Assembly: GCA_020446675.1 (NCBI GenBank)
Contig: JAGREE010000005.1
Coordinates: 180,807-244,806, forward strand
DNA from: Alphaproteobacteria bacterium
GTDB lineage: Bacteria; Pseudomonadota; Alphaproteobacteria; Sphingomonadales; Emcibacteraceae
Direction of reading: 5' to 3'
DNA length: 64,000 bases
Every line of letters begins with the position of its first letter. The first letter of the stretch is position 1. Of the stretch, positions 50,571 through 60,172 are shown piece after piece. The notes below the pieces were generated by a model, which saw only the letters and a list, made by a program, of their open reading frames with translations, had not been told where the DNA came from and made no database searches. The translations under genes were made by a program, and so were the position numbers.

Positions 50571-51818
50571 TTAGCTCACAATTTTCTGAATAACTTCAAG
50601 AAATTTTATGACTTCTTCCGTCGTGTTGTAATGACACATGGAAACCCGCACGCAGTTTTTCTGACCCAGCGGGATCAGGATATTTCCAGAAAAATAGTCG
50701 TTTTTACGCACATGAACCCGGATACCATTTTCGCGAAGGGCAGTGACCACATCGACACTGTCCATGCCATCCACCCAGAATGAAACCAGACCTTTACGGT
50801 GTGGATTATCATTACCCCCGATGATGGTGATATTTTTAAAATCAGCCAGACCGGCTTGCCCGCCTGCGCCATGGATCATCTGATCGGTTATATCTTTTTC
50901 ATGCTGGCTGACAGCCTTTCCTGCGGCAACAAGTCGCTCGCGAAGGTCCGCTGAATTACTTGAAAAGCCGCCAAGCCAGTTGAAATAATTCACCACTTCT
51001 GAAAAAGTCGCGTAGGAAGCCGTATCACGGGTCCCGAGTTCCCATTGATCTTCGGGTGATCCGATCAGGCGGTTATGGGGCAGGGTGGCTAGGCGCGGTG
51101 AAACCCATGCAATACCATAACCGTGTCTTGAGAAAACTTTGTAAGGGGAAATGACATAACCATCAATATCATAACTATCAATATCAAGCGCACCATGAGC
51201 GGCATGCTGAATGCCATCAACAATAATAATGCAGTCGGGTGAAATTTCACGGATCGTGGCTGCAATGGATTTAACATCAACAGATATGCCGGTCACGGGG
51301 CTTGTATGTAAAATGGTTGCAACCTTGGTTTTTTCTGAAACAAGCGGGCGATAATCTTCAGCACTGACGCTTCCGGTTTCGTTGTTGTGAATGACTTTTA
51401 CATAATCAACACCGGCAATTTCGGCCCAGCGCGTGCAGGCGCTTACCGATGCCGGGTGTTCTAACGTACTTCCCAGTACTTCGCTATCTTTGGGAATGCT
51501 GAGTATGGCAGCACTGATCAGTCGAAACAAAAGCTCTGTTCCGCTTTCACCAACAAAAACGGGTCCATCTGATGCGCCAAAAAAAATCCTGATGTCAGTT
51601 TTGGCCTTGTTGATGATATTTGTGAGTTCGATTGATGCAGGGTTATCCCGTCCCTGATTATCCGGAACGGCTGCCAGCTCTTTTGACCGTTCAACCACTG
51701 ACTTCAGGGTCAGGGCGCCACCGGCATTTTCAAAAAATATTCTTTTCCCCTGATAGGGGCAATGATCCACCAATTCAAAGCAATCGCGGACTTTGGTCAT
51801 CAGTTCATTATTAAACAT
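50571..51818 (-). CDS. Class-V aminotransferase fold PLP enzyme
   Basis: The 415-aa protein resembles the NifS/Csd branch of class-V PLP enzymes. It has FFENAGGALTL near the start, TLEHPASVSACTRWA, ILHTSPVTGISVDVK, VDGIQHAAHGALDID (PLP-ring Asp and His) and SPYKVFSRHGYGIA with the Schiff-base Lys. Near the C-terminus is RVSMCHYNTTEEV. The usual cysteine-desulfurase active-site Cys loop is not clear, so it may act on another amine or as a lyase. It is transcribed away from the following DoxX-like gene. Confidence 0.83.
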   Translation of the reverse strand: MFNNELMTKVRDCFELVDHCPYQGKRIFFENAGGALTLKSVVERSKELAAVPDNQGRDNPASIELTNIINKAKTDIRIFFGASDGPVFVGESGTELLFRLISAAILSIPKDSEVLGSTLEHPASVSACTRWAEIAGVDYVKVIHNNETGSVSAEDYRPLVSEKTKVATILHTSPVTGISVDVKSIAATIREISPDCIIIVDGIQHAAHGALDIDSYDIDGYVISPYKVFSRHGYGIAWVSPRLATLPHNRLIGSPEDQWELGTRDTASYATFSEVVNYFNWLGGFSSNSADLRERLVAAGKAVSQHEKDITDQMIHGAGGQAGLADFKNITIIGGNDNPHRKGLVSFWVDGMDSVDVVTALRENGIRVHVRKNDYFSGNILIPLGQKNCVRVSMCHYNTTEEVIKFLEVIQKIVS

Positions 51819-51962
51819 TGGGTATAACCTTTAATTAATTTATGCTTATTCATAGCGACAAAATTATCAATGATCAATCACAGTAATGTGATTAAATTTG
51901 GGTGGTTAAATTTTGTTGCTTCGCTAAGCTGATCATTCAATTTATAACTCAGGGGAAAAATC

Positions 51963-52376
51963 ATGAGTAATGACACTATTCTTTCTTCGCAGCGGCGAAA
52001 TATTGAAATTTCTTTGTTGTTGATCCGCCTAACAGTTTTTCTTGTCATGCTGGTTTGGACAATTGATAAATTTACCAATCCAGGACACGGGGCTAGAATC
52101 CTTGAAAGTTTTTATTTTATTGAAGGGGCAGGTGAAACCATCGTTATGATGATGGGGGCAATTGAAATTGTGCTTATATTTGCCTTCGTTGCCGGACTTT
52201 GGAAAAAATATACATATGGTATTATTCTCATTCTGCATGGGCTAACAACCTTTGCATCATGGAAACAATATCTGGAAATGAATTTACTATTTTATGCAGC
52301 ATGGCCAATGCTGGCGGCTTGTATTACACTTTATTTACTTCGTGACCTTGATGTAAAATTCTCTCTATCAAAGTAA
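51963..52376 (+). CDS. Small four-helix membrane protein, DoxX-like
   Basis: The 137-aa protein has four hydrophobic segments (about 17-35, 58-76, 82-100 and 105-123) with a DKF motif after the first. It fits the general DoxX layout, with RLTVFLVMLVWTIDKFTNPG, a GxxE-like GAIEIVL and a polar C-terminus. ATG 51963 has AGGGG ahead. The function is unknown; family members are loosely tied to redox stress and respiratory chains. Confidence 0.72.
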   Translation: MSNDTILSSQRRNIEISLLLIRLTVFLVMLVWTIDKFTNPGHGARILESFYFIEGAGETIVMMMGAIEIVLIFAFVAGLWKKYTYGIILILHGLTTFASWKQYLEMNLLFYAAWPMLAACITLYLLRDLDVKFSLSK

Positions 52377-52393
52377 ATTAAATTAGCTTTTTA

Positions 52394-52431
52394 ATGTCCG
52401 AAATCGTACAATATTGTTCGTTTTCGGACAT
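52394..52431. promoter_or_regulatory. 38-base dyad, likely enhancer site for a sigma-54 activator
   Basis: Arms ATGTCCGAAA (52394-52403) and TTTCGGACAT (52422-52431) are perfect inverted repeats. They share a centre with the palindrome ACAATATTGT (52408-52417); 17 of 19 pairs match. The centre lies about 107 bases upstream of the start expected from the -24/-12 promoter at 52492-52508. No T-run follows on either strand. Confidence 0.6.
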
Positions 52432-52491
52432 GTTTCGGTGAGGATATTTAAGTATAATCTGATAACTATTTGATCTAAAATCATTTAATTT

Positions 52492-52508
52492 TTGGCATAA
52501 ATTTTGCA
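52492..52508 (+). promoter_or_regulatory. Sigma-54 (-24/-12) promoter
   Basis: The sequence TTGGCATAAATTTTGCA matches the consensus TTGGCAyr-N4-TTGCW with the GG and GC dinucleotides in the required spacing. It lies 50 bases before the ATG of the permease gene, whose ribosome site is GGAAGGA. Confidence 0.65.
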
Positions 52509-52558
52509 CTTAATAAGAATATAGCGCTGTGTTTATGAATATAGGGAAGGATTAAACG

Positions 52559-54988
52559 ATGCTCAAAAGTTATCTGACAAGTACAATTCGCGACATTTTC
52601 AATAATAAAGGCTACAGCGCCATAAATATTATTGGCCTGGCGGTGGCTATGGCCGCCTGCCTATTGATTTTCCTATTCGTTACTGATGAACTTGGCTATG
52701 ATAAATTTATTCCTGATGCTGATCGCACTTACCGAATTGAGGTAACCGCGAAATCGCCAAACCGTGCTGATGAGAAATATCCCTGGTTTATGGGGGCATA
52801 TGGTCCTTTAATAAAAGAAAGATCCCCGGATGTTGAGGATACAACCCGTTATCAGACAAACAGGTTAGCAGTTGGGGTAGGGGACAGGTTTTTTTATGAA
52901 AACATAACATTTTCTGATCCAAACTTTCTGGATTTTATGGGCCTGTCTGTCCCGCCTGATATTCTCAATGACCAGCAGGCGATCGTTATTACCCAAAAAA
53001 TAGCCAATAAATATTTCCCAAATGAGGATGCTGTCGGAAAAACAATGACGATTGCCGGCACGGTTGATTATCGGGTGGCTTATGTCATGCCGGATCTGCC
53101 CCATAAGTCGCATCTGGCGATTGATATGGTGGCACCCTATAATCAGGAATTTTTCAGTGGTATAAATACGGAATATTTGTCCATGAATAATGCGACTTAT
53201 GTAAGAATGAAGCCAGGTCGGTCCCCGGAACTGTTAAGACCGCTCATTGCAACGCTGATTGATGAAAATGTTCCGCAAAATGATCAGGGTGCAAAGGCCA
53301 GTTCCTACCGTATACCCACATTTATTGCCGTGCAGGATATTTATCTGAAATCACCTGCCGGTGTTATCGGAAAAGCGAGCGGCGATATTACAGTCGTAAT
53401 TGGGTTTATCAGTGTCGCCATTCTGATTGTGGTCATTGCTACGGTAAATTATATCAATCTGGCGACCGCAAGGGCCATAAAACGCGCGCGCGAAGTCGGC
53501 ATCCGTAAAGTTATGGGCGCAACGAGGAAACAGCTTATTTCCCAGTTTCTGGGGGAATCCGTCATGATCACTCTTATTGCTGCAATTTTTGCGCTTGCCT
53601 TTGTAGAAATTATTCTGCCCACATTTAATGCAGCGCTGGATCGCCAGATCAGCTTTGAATTTATTGAAAAGCCCCTGATTTTAGTATTGCTTCTGATGAT
53701 AACTGCTCTGATCGGTATTATTGCAGGGCTTTACCCTGCTTTTTATCTTTCCGCTTTTAATCCGGCAACTGTGCTTAAGTCTGATCAGGGTGATAAAAAA
53801 ACAATTTTTCTTCGCCAGTTTCTGGTTTTCCTTCAGTTTTCAATCGCCATAACCCTGATTGCCGGGACAACGGTAGTGGTTCGCCAAACCATGTTCGCAA
53901 CCAATATGGATCCTGGTTACGATAAAGAAGGTGTGCTGACCATTCATAATTTAAGAAGTAATAACCTTCTGGATAAAGTTGAGCTTCTGGACCAGCAGCT
54001 TTCGACAATTGAGGGAATTACTTCCGTTGCCGCATCACAGTTTGTGCCTACTGACCTCTATGATTTCACGACAGGGATGAGCTTCGTTGGAAAGCCTGAT
54101 GCGCCATTTGCCATGAGTATATTATCCCATGAAGCGCAATTCTTTGATTTATACCGCCTGCGCCTTAAAGCCGGCCGCAAGCTTGAAAAAGATCGGCTGA
54201 GTGACAAAATTACTCAGTTCCCGGAAAAAGATAATGAAACCGTTGAAACAAATGTTTTGCTAAATGAAACGGCAGCCCGCATTCTTGGGTTTTCCAAAGC
54301 GGATGATGCATTGGGTCAGCAAATAAAATGGGATTTACAGGGACCGGGGCAGGCCGCCATTTTTACAGTTGTCGGTGTGATTGAGGATTTTCATCTACGC
54401 TCGATCCATAATACTGTCCGTCCCATGCTCTATCTTAACGCACCTGCCTTTTACCGGACATTAAGCCTGCGATTTTCAACAAATGATTTTCCGGCTCTTA
54501 TTTCAAAACTTGAACGCAAATGGTCCGAAATCGCACCGGGCGTTCCGCTGGGATATCAGATACTGTCCGAACAGGTCGACCAGTTTTATTCGTCTGAAAA
54601 CAAACAAATGAAAGTGTTTGTTACCTTTGCGATCCTTGCCATTATTATTTCTGCAATTGGTCTTTTGGGTCTGACGGCTTTTTCTGCTGAACGGCGGACC
54701 AGGGAAATTGGTATTCGTAAAGTGCTTGGGGCACGGACCTTTGATATTATCCGACTTATGCTTGGTCAGTTTTCGCGGCCGGTCCTCGTTGCCAATCTTG
54801 TGGCCTTGCCGATTGCATGGTTTTTGATGGACCGCTGGCTTTCCGATTTTGAATATCGCATTGATTTAAATATATTGTGGTTTATCGGCGCAGGGCTTGC
54901 CGCGCTTCTGATCGCCTGGATTACCGTAATCGGCTATTCCTATAAAGCGGCGCAGGCAAACCCGGCCGATGCATTACGTTATGAATAG
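52559..54988 (+). CDS. FtsX/MacB-type ABC transporter permease without adjacent ATPase
   Basis: The 809-aa protein has two copies of the MacB-periplasmic-core/FtsX unit. N-terminal helix 1 contains INIIGLAVAMAACLLIFLFV. A periplasmic domain (about 45-270) and three helices follow with RAREVGIRKVMGATRKQLI, and the second set near the end has RTREIGIRKVLGARTFDII. Both EVGIRKVxGA coupling motifs are intact. The family exports peptides, lipids or lipoproteins with a MacB-like ATPase. No ATPase or membrane-fusion gene lies nearby. The gene is preceded by the sigma-54 promoter and dyad described separately. Confidence 0.87.
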   Translation: MLKSYLTSTIRDIFNNKGYSAINIIGLAVAMAACLLIFLFVTDELGYDKFIPDADRTYRIEVTAKSPNRADEKYPWFMGAYGPLIKERSPDVEDTTRYQTNRLAVGVGDRFFYENITFSDPNFLDFMGLSVPPDILNDQQAIVITQKIANKYFPNEDAVGKTMTIAGTVDYRVAYVMPDLPHKSHLAIDMVAPYNQEFFSGINTEYLSMNNATYVRMKPGRSPELLRPLIATLIDENVPQNDQGAKASSYRIPTFIAVQDIYLKSPAGVIGKASGDITVVIGFISVAILIVVIATVNYINLATARAIKRAREVGIRKVMGATRKQLISQFLGESVMITLIAAIFALAFVEIILPTFNAALDRQISFEFIEKPLILVLLLMITALIGIIAGLYPAFYLSAFNPATVLKSDQGDKKTIFLRQFLVFLQFSIAITLIAGTTVVVRQTMFATNMDPGYDKEGVLTIHNLRSNNLLDKVELLDQQLSTIEGITSVAASQFVPTDLYDFTTGMSFVGKPDAPFAMSILSHEAQFFDLYRLRLKAGRKLEKDRLSDKITQFPEKDNETVETNVLLNETAARILGFSKADDALGQQIKWDLQGPGQAAIFTVVGVIEDFHLRSIHNTVRPMLYLNAPAFYRTLSLRFSTNDFPALISKLERKWSEIAPGVPLGYQILSEQVDQFYSSENKQMKVFVTFAILAIIISAIGLLGLTAFSAERRTREIGIRKVLGARTFDIIRLMLGQFSRPVLVANLVALPIAWFLMDRWLSDFEYRIDLNILWFIGAGLAALLIAWITVIGYSYKAAQANPADALRYE

Positions 54989-55005
54989 GTCCGTCTGAAT
55001 AAAAT

Positions 55006-56283
55006 CTACTGACCGGCGGAAAGATGCTCGAGCCTTAACCCTTTGGCTGTTCTTGGCTTGAAACCTCGCCAGCGCTTGTCGCCGGTGGCGTCATTGGCTT
55101 CAGTTTCCAGAGAGAGATACTCGTCCATCCTGTCATCGTTTTTAAGCAGCTTACCAAAATAGGCGGTGACAAAATGATCAGCAATATTATTCATGCGCAG
55201 CTGATCCCAGACCGGGTCCGAATAATGGGCATAAGCAAAACTTTTACCGTCATTATAGGTCGCGGTGAAGGCCTCAGCCGGGGCCGGAATAGGGGCAGCA
55301 GTGTTATGATTGCCATTTTCAAATGTCAGTAGATAGCGGTCCGTGTTCACGGCTTTTTTGAAGATCAGCTTCGTCCCTTTTTCATAGCCGGAGACGTCAT
55401 CAACACTGCCGGAAATAAAAAACATTGGTTTTTTAATATTTGCTAGACCCGCATCGTCCCAGAAACCGCGTTCCATCCCCCAAGGGGCAATAGCGACAAT
55501 CGCTTTAAAGCGGGGATCAATAAGTTTCTTGTAATTATCAGAGCCCACAGTAATTTTTGAGAGAATACTTTCAGGGGAAGCATCATCGGTTTCACTTATT
55601 TTTTGGCTAACGCCGCCACCGGCGGTAATGACAGCGCCATATCCACCCATGGAATAGCCTATGAGACCCGTATTGTCAGTATCAACTATATTTTCCAGGA
55701 AATGTTCTTTTTCCTTGTCGAAACGGGTGATTTCATCCAGAACAAATTTTTGGTCATAAGGCCTGTTCAGAAGCGTGCTTGGAAAAGCGCCTGCATCCTG
55801 ATAATTGCTGTCGGTGTGATCAATGGCAACCACCACATAACCAATTGATGCGAGATGCTCACCAAAATGGCTCATAAGAAACCGATTGCCGGGATAGCCA
55901 TGCGAAATGATTACAAGCGGGTATTTCTGCCCGATGAGTGGATTTGCGTCACGGACGGCTGCACCATAAAGATCAACAAGCGTTTTTCCGTCCCGCAGAT
56001 ATACATTATTGTATGTCCCACCGACCTTATCCGTATCGGCGGGGTACCAAACTTCCACTGTCAGCGGTCGGTCATAATGGGGAAGGGGTTTTCCTTTTTC
56101 AATATGGACCACATCAATCTGGTTTTTATGGATTAAATTAAGGGTGCGGACACCAATTTTATAATGACCCCGCGATGCCAGTTCAGGGGCATCAGGCCAT
56201 AATCCATCAACGCTGTTATCGCGGGCGTTGGTGCTTATTGATGTCATAAAACCCAACACTATAATCAATATTATTTTTTTCAT
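55006..56283 (-). CDS. Secreted alpha/beta-hydrolase, dienelactone-hydrolase / PAF-acetylhydrolase-like
   Basis: The 425-aa protein has a signal peptide (cut near STNARDN). Hydrolase motifs are YPLVIISHGYPGNRF, LIGYSMGGYGA (nucleophile Ser about 227), and an NGNHNTAAP histidine near residue 330. It resembles predicted dienelactone hydrolases and platelet-activating-factor acetylhydrolase-like enzymes, and the substrate is not known. It follows the PIG-L gene by 17 bases on the same strand, so it may act on the same compound outside the cytoplasm. Confidence 0.8.
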   Translation of the reverse strand: MKKIILIIVLGFMTSISTNARDNSVDGLWPDAPELASRGHYKIGVRTLNLIHKNQIDVVHIEKGKPLPHYDRPLTVEVWYPADTDKVGGTYNNVYLRDGKTLVDLYGAAVRDANPLIGQKYPLVIISHGYPGNRFLMSHFGEHLASIGYVVVAIDHTDSNYQDAGAFPSTLLNRPYDQKFVLDEITRFDKEKEHFLENIVDTDNTGLIGYSMGGYGAVITAGGGVSQKISETDDASPESILSKITVGSDNYKKLIDPRFKAIVAIAPWGMERGFWDDAGLANIKKPMFFISGSVDDVSGYEKGTKLIFKKAVNTDRYLLTFENGNHNTAAPIPAPAEAFTATYNDGKSFAYAHYSDPVWDQLRMNNIADHFVTAYFGKLLKNDDRMDEYLSLETEANDATGDKRWRGFKPRTAKGLRLEHLSAGQ

Positions 56284-56300
56284 TTCTTGCTTCCAATCTT

Positions 56301-58799
56301 TTATTTCCAGTCAGGTGGCGTAATCAAATTGGCAAGCAGTCGTGCGGCGCCGGGTACCTGATGTTCAAGCTGATGGTGAAGGATCAGCGAACAATGATGA
56401 TGCCAGCCATCACCAATTTTACCGCTGATCAGGCCACCTTTGAGGGGCGGTTTACCACGGTCCGACATGCTGAGCAGAAATTCATATTCTTTTGACGCAT
56501 GATCGACAAAATATAGGCCGCGTTCCTGATCCCAGTCTGCCCAGTCGGCGTCACCGAGTTTATTTGGTGCATTCAGCAGATGATGATCAGGAAGCAGGTA
56601 ATTGACCTTGGCATTGGGATCTGTAATCCGCCAACGGAACGATGGGGTGCCGATATAAATCGGTCGAGGCGGTGTTGTTTCATTATTCCAGTCATCATCC
56701 GTGCGGTTATACTGGGTCACCAGATTGCCGCCATGTTCCACATAAGTGCGAAGGAAGGGGCTGGTGGCGGTCAGATCAGCCCTGAAGGCACGAATACCAA
56801 TCACAATAGTGTCATAGGCTGATAAATCCTGGGTTTTAAGATCATCAACACTCAGCATGGTGACATTAACACCAAATTGCTGCAGCCAGTAATAAACGCG
56901 GTCGGCCCCGCGATCAACATAGCCAACTTTTAGGCGCGCCGGAATTTCAAGATCAATCGGCTGGACATCCAATGTATTTGGGACAATTTTACATGTGTTC
57001 CTGATATGGGGATAATCCATCAGTCGCACATTTTCTTCAACCCTTTGGCCGTCCGCAGTGGCATATGGGGTCATGGTTAGGCGATCACTGTTCGTTGGAC
57101 CGGAAATGGTGAATTTATATTTTGATGATCCGGGCAAAGTGCCTTTTTTAACCTTGTAATTTGGCGGCATCACTGTCCAGCCATTTGGCGCATCAAGTCC
57201 GATCACCACATCACTTGACATGTCAGTAAATTTATCAACCGACAGCATAGCCTGAACCGGGTCACCGTCCGTTAACCGGTTATAAAAAATGCCGCTCGCT
57301 TCCCAGCTGAGATTAACAGGCGGCACCACAAGCACGGGGTTAGCCGGTAACAGATAAGCAAGCCCCGCATCTCCAACACCGATGATGGCAGAGAAATGCT
57401 CAAGTCCCCAGAAGGGTTCATAATTTTTGTTGAGCGGATTATGATAGGGCGCATCTTTCGGCACGGACAGGCGGATGCTTATATCTTTTTGTTTCCCCGG
57501 TTCAATATTAAAATCTTTTAAATTGATGGCTTTGGGGTTTGAAGTGTCGGTCCCAATGACCGATAGTCCGACTTTGCTAACCGGCTTGTCACTGGTGTTA
57601 TAGAGGGAAATTTTCCCAGTAAATTCCTGCCCCGGACTGACAAAATTACTGTCCCAGATAATTTCGGCTCTAAGGCCGGAGGCTTCATAAATGGCAATGC
57701 CGAGTTGCTTTTTCTTTAACGCAAGCCGATGGGCAAAATCTTCGGAAAGATCGTCAGATGCTGTGCTTAAAAGACTTTGTGCCTGGGTTAAATTTTCAGA
57801 AAGCATATTTAAATGATCAAGCACGCGGGCGCGATCAGGAAAAGCGGCCATGGCATCATTCAAATTTTTCTGGGCCTGGTTAAGGGCTGCGGCAAGCTTG
57901 CCATCGGTTTTATCCGCCATATCGGAAAATGTCCGCATCAGGCCGTCAAAAACATCCTTTTCCTGAAGCGGAATATCAATGTGGGATTTAAGACGGTGAA
58001 GGTGGCTTAACTCCGGGGCAGCATCATACCATCTGCCCATGCCCTGTGTCAGGTGTCTGACCCTTGACCATTCGCCGATCTGCCGGTATGTCGCCCCATT
58101 TATCGGGTCATAAAGCCCGGTTGGAATAGCAACTGTGGCATCAGGCGGTGCTTCACTGTCATCATACACGGTTCCGGCCCCGCTGGACGCCGAAAGATAG
58201 AGCTTTTTGGCTTTCCATGGCTTAAGGCCGTCTTTGGTGATCTGCTCCGGGAAGGCGTTCGGATCTGCCGCCAGATCATAGGCATCAATCGTTGCCCGTG
58301 TTACGGCGCGGTGGTGACCATGCTGACCGTCCACATCAAGAAAGGTAGGGGATAAAATATCAGGCTTTTGCTCACGGATGATGCGCACAAGCCGTTCACG
58401 CATAAGGTCTTTTCCCCAATGTTCTTCCGCCTCTGCAGGGTCGGTGGAAAAACCGAAATCATCAATTTCATCACCAAAGCGGGCCGAATAAAAATGCACG
58501 GACATGGGAATTTCACTTGCTGCTGCCTCAAGTTCTTCCGTCCGGAAAGCGCCAAGATCATCGCCTGCTTCTGTGCCGATGGCATTTTGGCCGCCTTTGC
58601 CGCGGGTGGCGGTGGCGTACATGACGCGCACACCCTGGTTTCTTGCAAGATAGGCAAGAATATGGGACCGCTCATCATCCGGGTGAGCACCGCAATTCAT
58701 AAAACTGCCCACATGTTTCAGTGGCGTTAGTACATTCCAAAGTCTGTTTATTCCGCTGAGCTGATGTTGTTCGTTAATTCGGCGCTGAGATTCAGTCAT
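56301..58799 (-). CDS. Large PIG-L-family deacetylase with extra C-terminal domains
   Basis: The 832-aa protein starts with a PIG-L/LmbE domain (about 30-270). Metal site GAHPDDERSH has His 39, Asp 41 and Asp 42, and a later His pair lies in DGQHGHHRAVTR. The middle is helical (about 280-380), followed by Ig-like/NEW3-type beta domains (about 390-610). A flavodoxin/ThuA-like end (about 640-800) carries VIGIRAFRADL. PIG-L enzymes remove acetyl from GlcNAc-type or similar amide sugars. No signal peptide is visible from this ATG. It is divergent from the ABC importer and precedes the secreted hydrolase. Confidence 0.85.
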   Translation of the reverse strand: MTESQRRINEQHQLSGINRLWNVLTPLKHVGSFMNCGAHPDDERSHILAYLARNQGVRVMYATATRGKGGQNAIGTEAGDDLGAFRTEELEAAASEIPMSVHFYSARFGDEIDDFGFSTDPAEAEEHWGKDLMRERLVRIIREQKPDILSPTFLDVDGQHGHHRAVTRATIDAYDLAADPNAFPEQITKDGLKPWKAKKLYLSASSGAGTVYDDSEAPPDATVAIPTGLYDPINGATYRQIGEWSRVRHLTQGMGRWYDAAPELSHLHRLKSHIDIPLQEKDVFDGLMRTFSDMADKTDGKLAAALNQAQKNLNDAMAAFPDRARVLDHLNMLSENLTQAQSLLSTASDDLSEDFAHRLALKKKQLGIAIYEASGLRAEIIWDSNFVSPGQEFTGKISLYNTSDKPVSKVGLSVIGTDTSNPKAINLKDFNIEPGKQKDISIRLSVPKDAPYHNPLNKNYEPFWGLEHFSAIIGVGDAGLAYLLPANPVLVVPPVNLSWEASGIFYNRLTDGDPVQAMLSVDKFTDMSSDVVIGLDAPNGWTVMPPNYKVKKGTLPGSSKYKFTISGPTNSDRLTMTPYATADGQRVEENVRLMDYPHIRNTCKIVPNTLDVQPIDLEIPARLKVGYVDRGADRVYYWLQQFGVNVTMLSVDDLKTQDLSAYDTIVIGIRAFRADLTATSPFLRTYVEHGGNLVTQYNRTDDDWNNETTPPRPIYIGTPSFRWRITDPNAKVNYLLPDHHLLNAPNKLGDADWADWDQERGLYFVDHASKEYEFLLSMSDRGKPPLKGGLISGKIGDGWHHHCSLILHHQLEHQVPGAARLLANLITPPDWK

Positions 58800-58826
58800 G
58801 TGATTTGTCCCTGTTGTTATCCGAAT

Positions 58827-58854
58827 AATTTAACGGCTATGACGTTTAAGTCAA
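58827..58854 (-). promoter_or_regulatory. Probable sigma-70 promoter of the PIG-L/hydrolase pair
   Basis: On the minus strand TTGACT (58854-58849) and TAAATT (58832-58827) are separated by 16 bases. They lie 28 bases upstream of the PIG-L ATG inside the 134-base divergent spacer. Confidence 0.45.
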
Positions 58855-58933
58855 TAGACTGGAATTCACATATGTTTCAGTTTATGGTACTTGGAAAATA
58901 AACCAAAGAAATAATGATGCGGGGAACTCGAGA

Positions 58934-60172
58934 GTGCGGCTATTCATTGCCATTTTTTTTATGCTTCCGATTGCTGCTGTGGCCCATGCGGTGGAGATCG
59001 ACTATTGGCAATATAGCTATAAAAGCCGCGTTGATGCCATGGACAGGCTAATCGCCGCTTTCGAAGCGGAAAATCCTGATATCAAAGTCCATCAAACCAC
59101 GTTTCCCTATGCCCAGTACCGGACCAAGGTGGCAGCCGCTGTCAGTGCCGGTGAAGGGCCGGATGTGGTGCAGCTTTATTATGGTTGGCTGGATGACTAT
59201 TTAAACGCGGGAATTTTAAAACCGCTCAGCGAAGAAAATTTTCCGGCGGCTGAAATTGAAAAAGACTTTTTTCCCATCGTCCATAACATGAAAGCGGATG
59301 GTCAATATTTCGCTCTGCCGACCGCGGTCAGGTCACTTGGTCTGTTCTGGAATAAAAAGCTGTTCCGGGAAGCTGGGCTTGATCCTGACATACCACCCAA
59401 AACGCTGGATGAACTCGCCGACTTTGCCAAAAAACTGACCAAACATGACCGTGCGGGCAACATTATTCAGGTCGGCATTACAATCGGTCCTATTGATCAG
59501 GATCATAACTGGTGGCGGGAAGTGCTGGTCCGTCAGTTCGGCGGGACACCCTATAATGCGGATAACACAAAAGTCACCTATGATGATGAAGCGGGTATTC
59601 AGGCTTTTGATTATTATGCGGGGTTGGTCACCGATCATAAGGTAAGTGTGGTTGATTTTATGGATAAAGGGGAAATTGCCTTCAAAGCGGGAAGGGCGGC
59701 AATACATATAGACGGATCATTCGCCCTTTCCACGTTTGATCGGGCCAGACGGCTTGATTACGGGGTGGCGGAACTTCCCACCTATGATGGAATAAAGTCA
59801 AATTTTGCCTCTTATTGGGTCAATGGAATCACCAGCAAGGCAACGGGTGAAAAGAGGGAGGCGGCGGAAAAATTTCTTAAATTCATTACATCTGAAAAGG
59901 CCATGCAGCTATGGCTGGATCAGGTGGGGGAGCTACCGGCGCGCCGCGCGGTGGCAAACCGACCGGAAAACAGGGATAACCCGAAATTTGGCCCATTTAT
60001 AAGGGGACTTGATTATGCCCATTCAACAAAATTTTATTCGGAAGCGGAGCAAAGGCGCACCGTGGTTGATATGCTGGATAGGGTGGTCTTAAACGGCATG
60101 AGTGTCGCGCGCAGTCTGCGAATAGCGGCGGAAGAAGACCAGGCAATCATTGATAAGGCGAGAATGAAATGA
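58934..60172 (+). CDS. Sugar-type ABC importer, solute-binding protein
   Basis: The 412-aa protein starts with GTG at 58934. It has a signal peptide (about 1-19, cut near AHAVE) and the family-1 solute-binding pattern: FEAENPDIKVHQTTFPYAQYR, GEGPDVVQLYYGWLDDYL and KAGRAAIHIDGSFALS. It captures the substrate in the periplasm for the two following permeases. The permease start overlaps its stop by four bases. It is transcribed away from the PIG-L deacetylase. Confidence 0.9.
   Translation: MRLFIAIFFMLPIAAVAHAVEIDYWQYSYKSRVDAMDRLIAAFEAENPDIKVHQTTFPYAQYRTKVAAAVSAGEGPDVVQLYYGWLDDYLNAGILKPLSEENFPAAEIEKDFFPIVHNMKADGQYFALPTAVRSLGLFWNKKLFREAGLDPDIPPKTLDELADFAKKLTKHDRAGNIIQVGITIGPIDQDHNWWREVLVRQFGGTPYNADNTKVTYDDEAGIQAFDYYAGLVTDHKVSVVDFMDKGEIAFKAGRAAIHIDGSFALSTFDRARRLDYGVAELPTYDGIKSNFASYWVNGITSKATGEKREAAEKFLKFITSEKAMQLWLDQVGELPARRAVANRPENRDNPKFGPFIRGLDYAHSTKFYSEAEQRRTVVDMLDRVVLNGMSVARSLRIAAEEDQAIIDKARMK

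Noticed and set aside
52394..52431. Dyad as a terminator for the DoxX-like gene
   Set aside because: It lies just past that stop codon, but there is no T-run on either strand, and its position relative to the -24/-12 promoter fits an enhancer site better.
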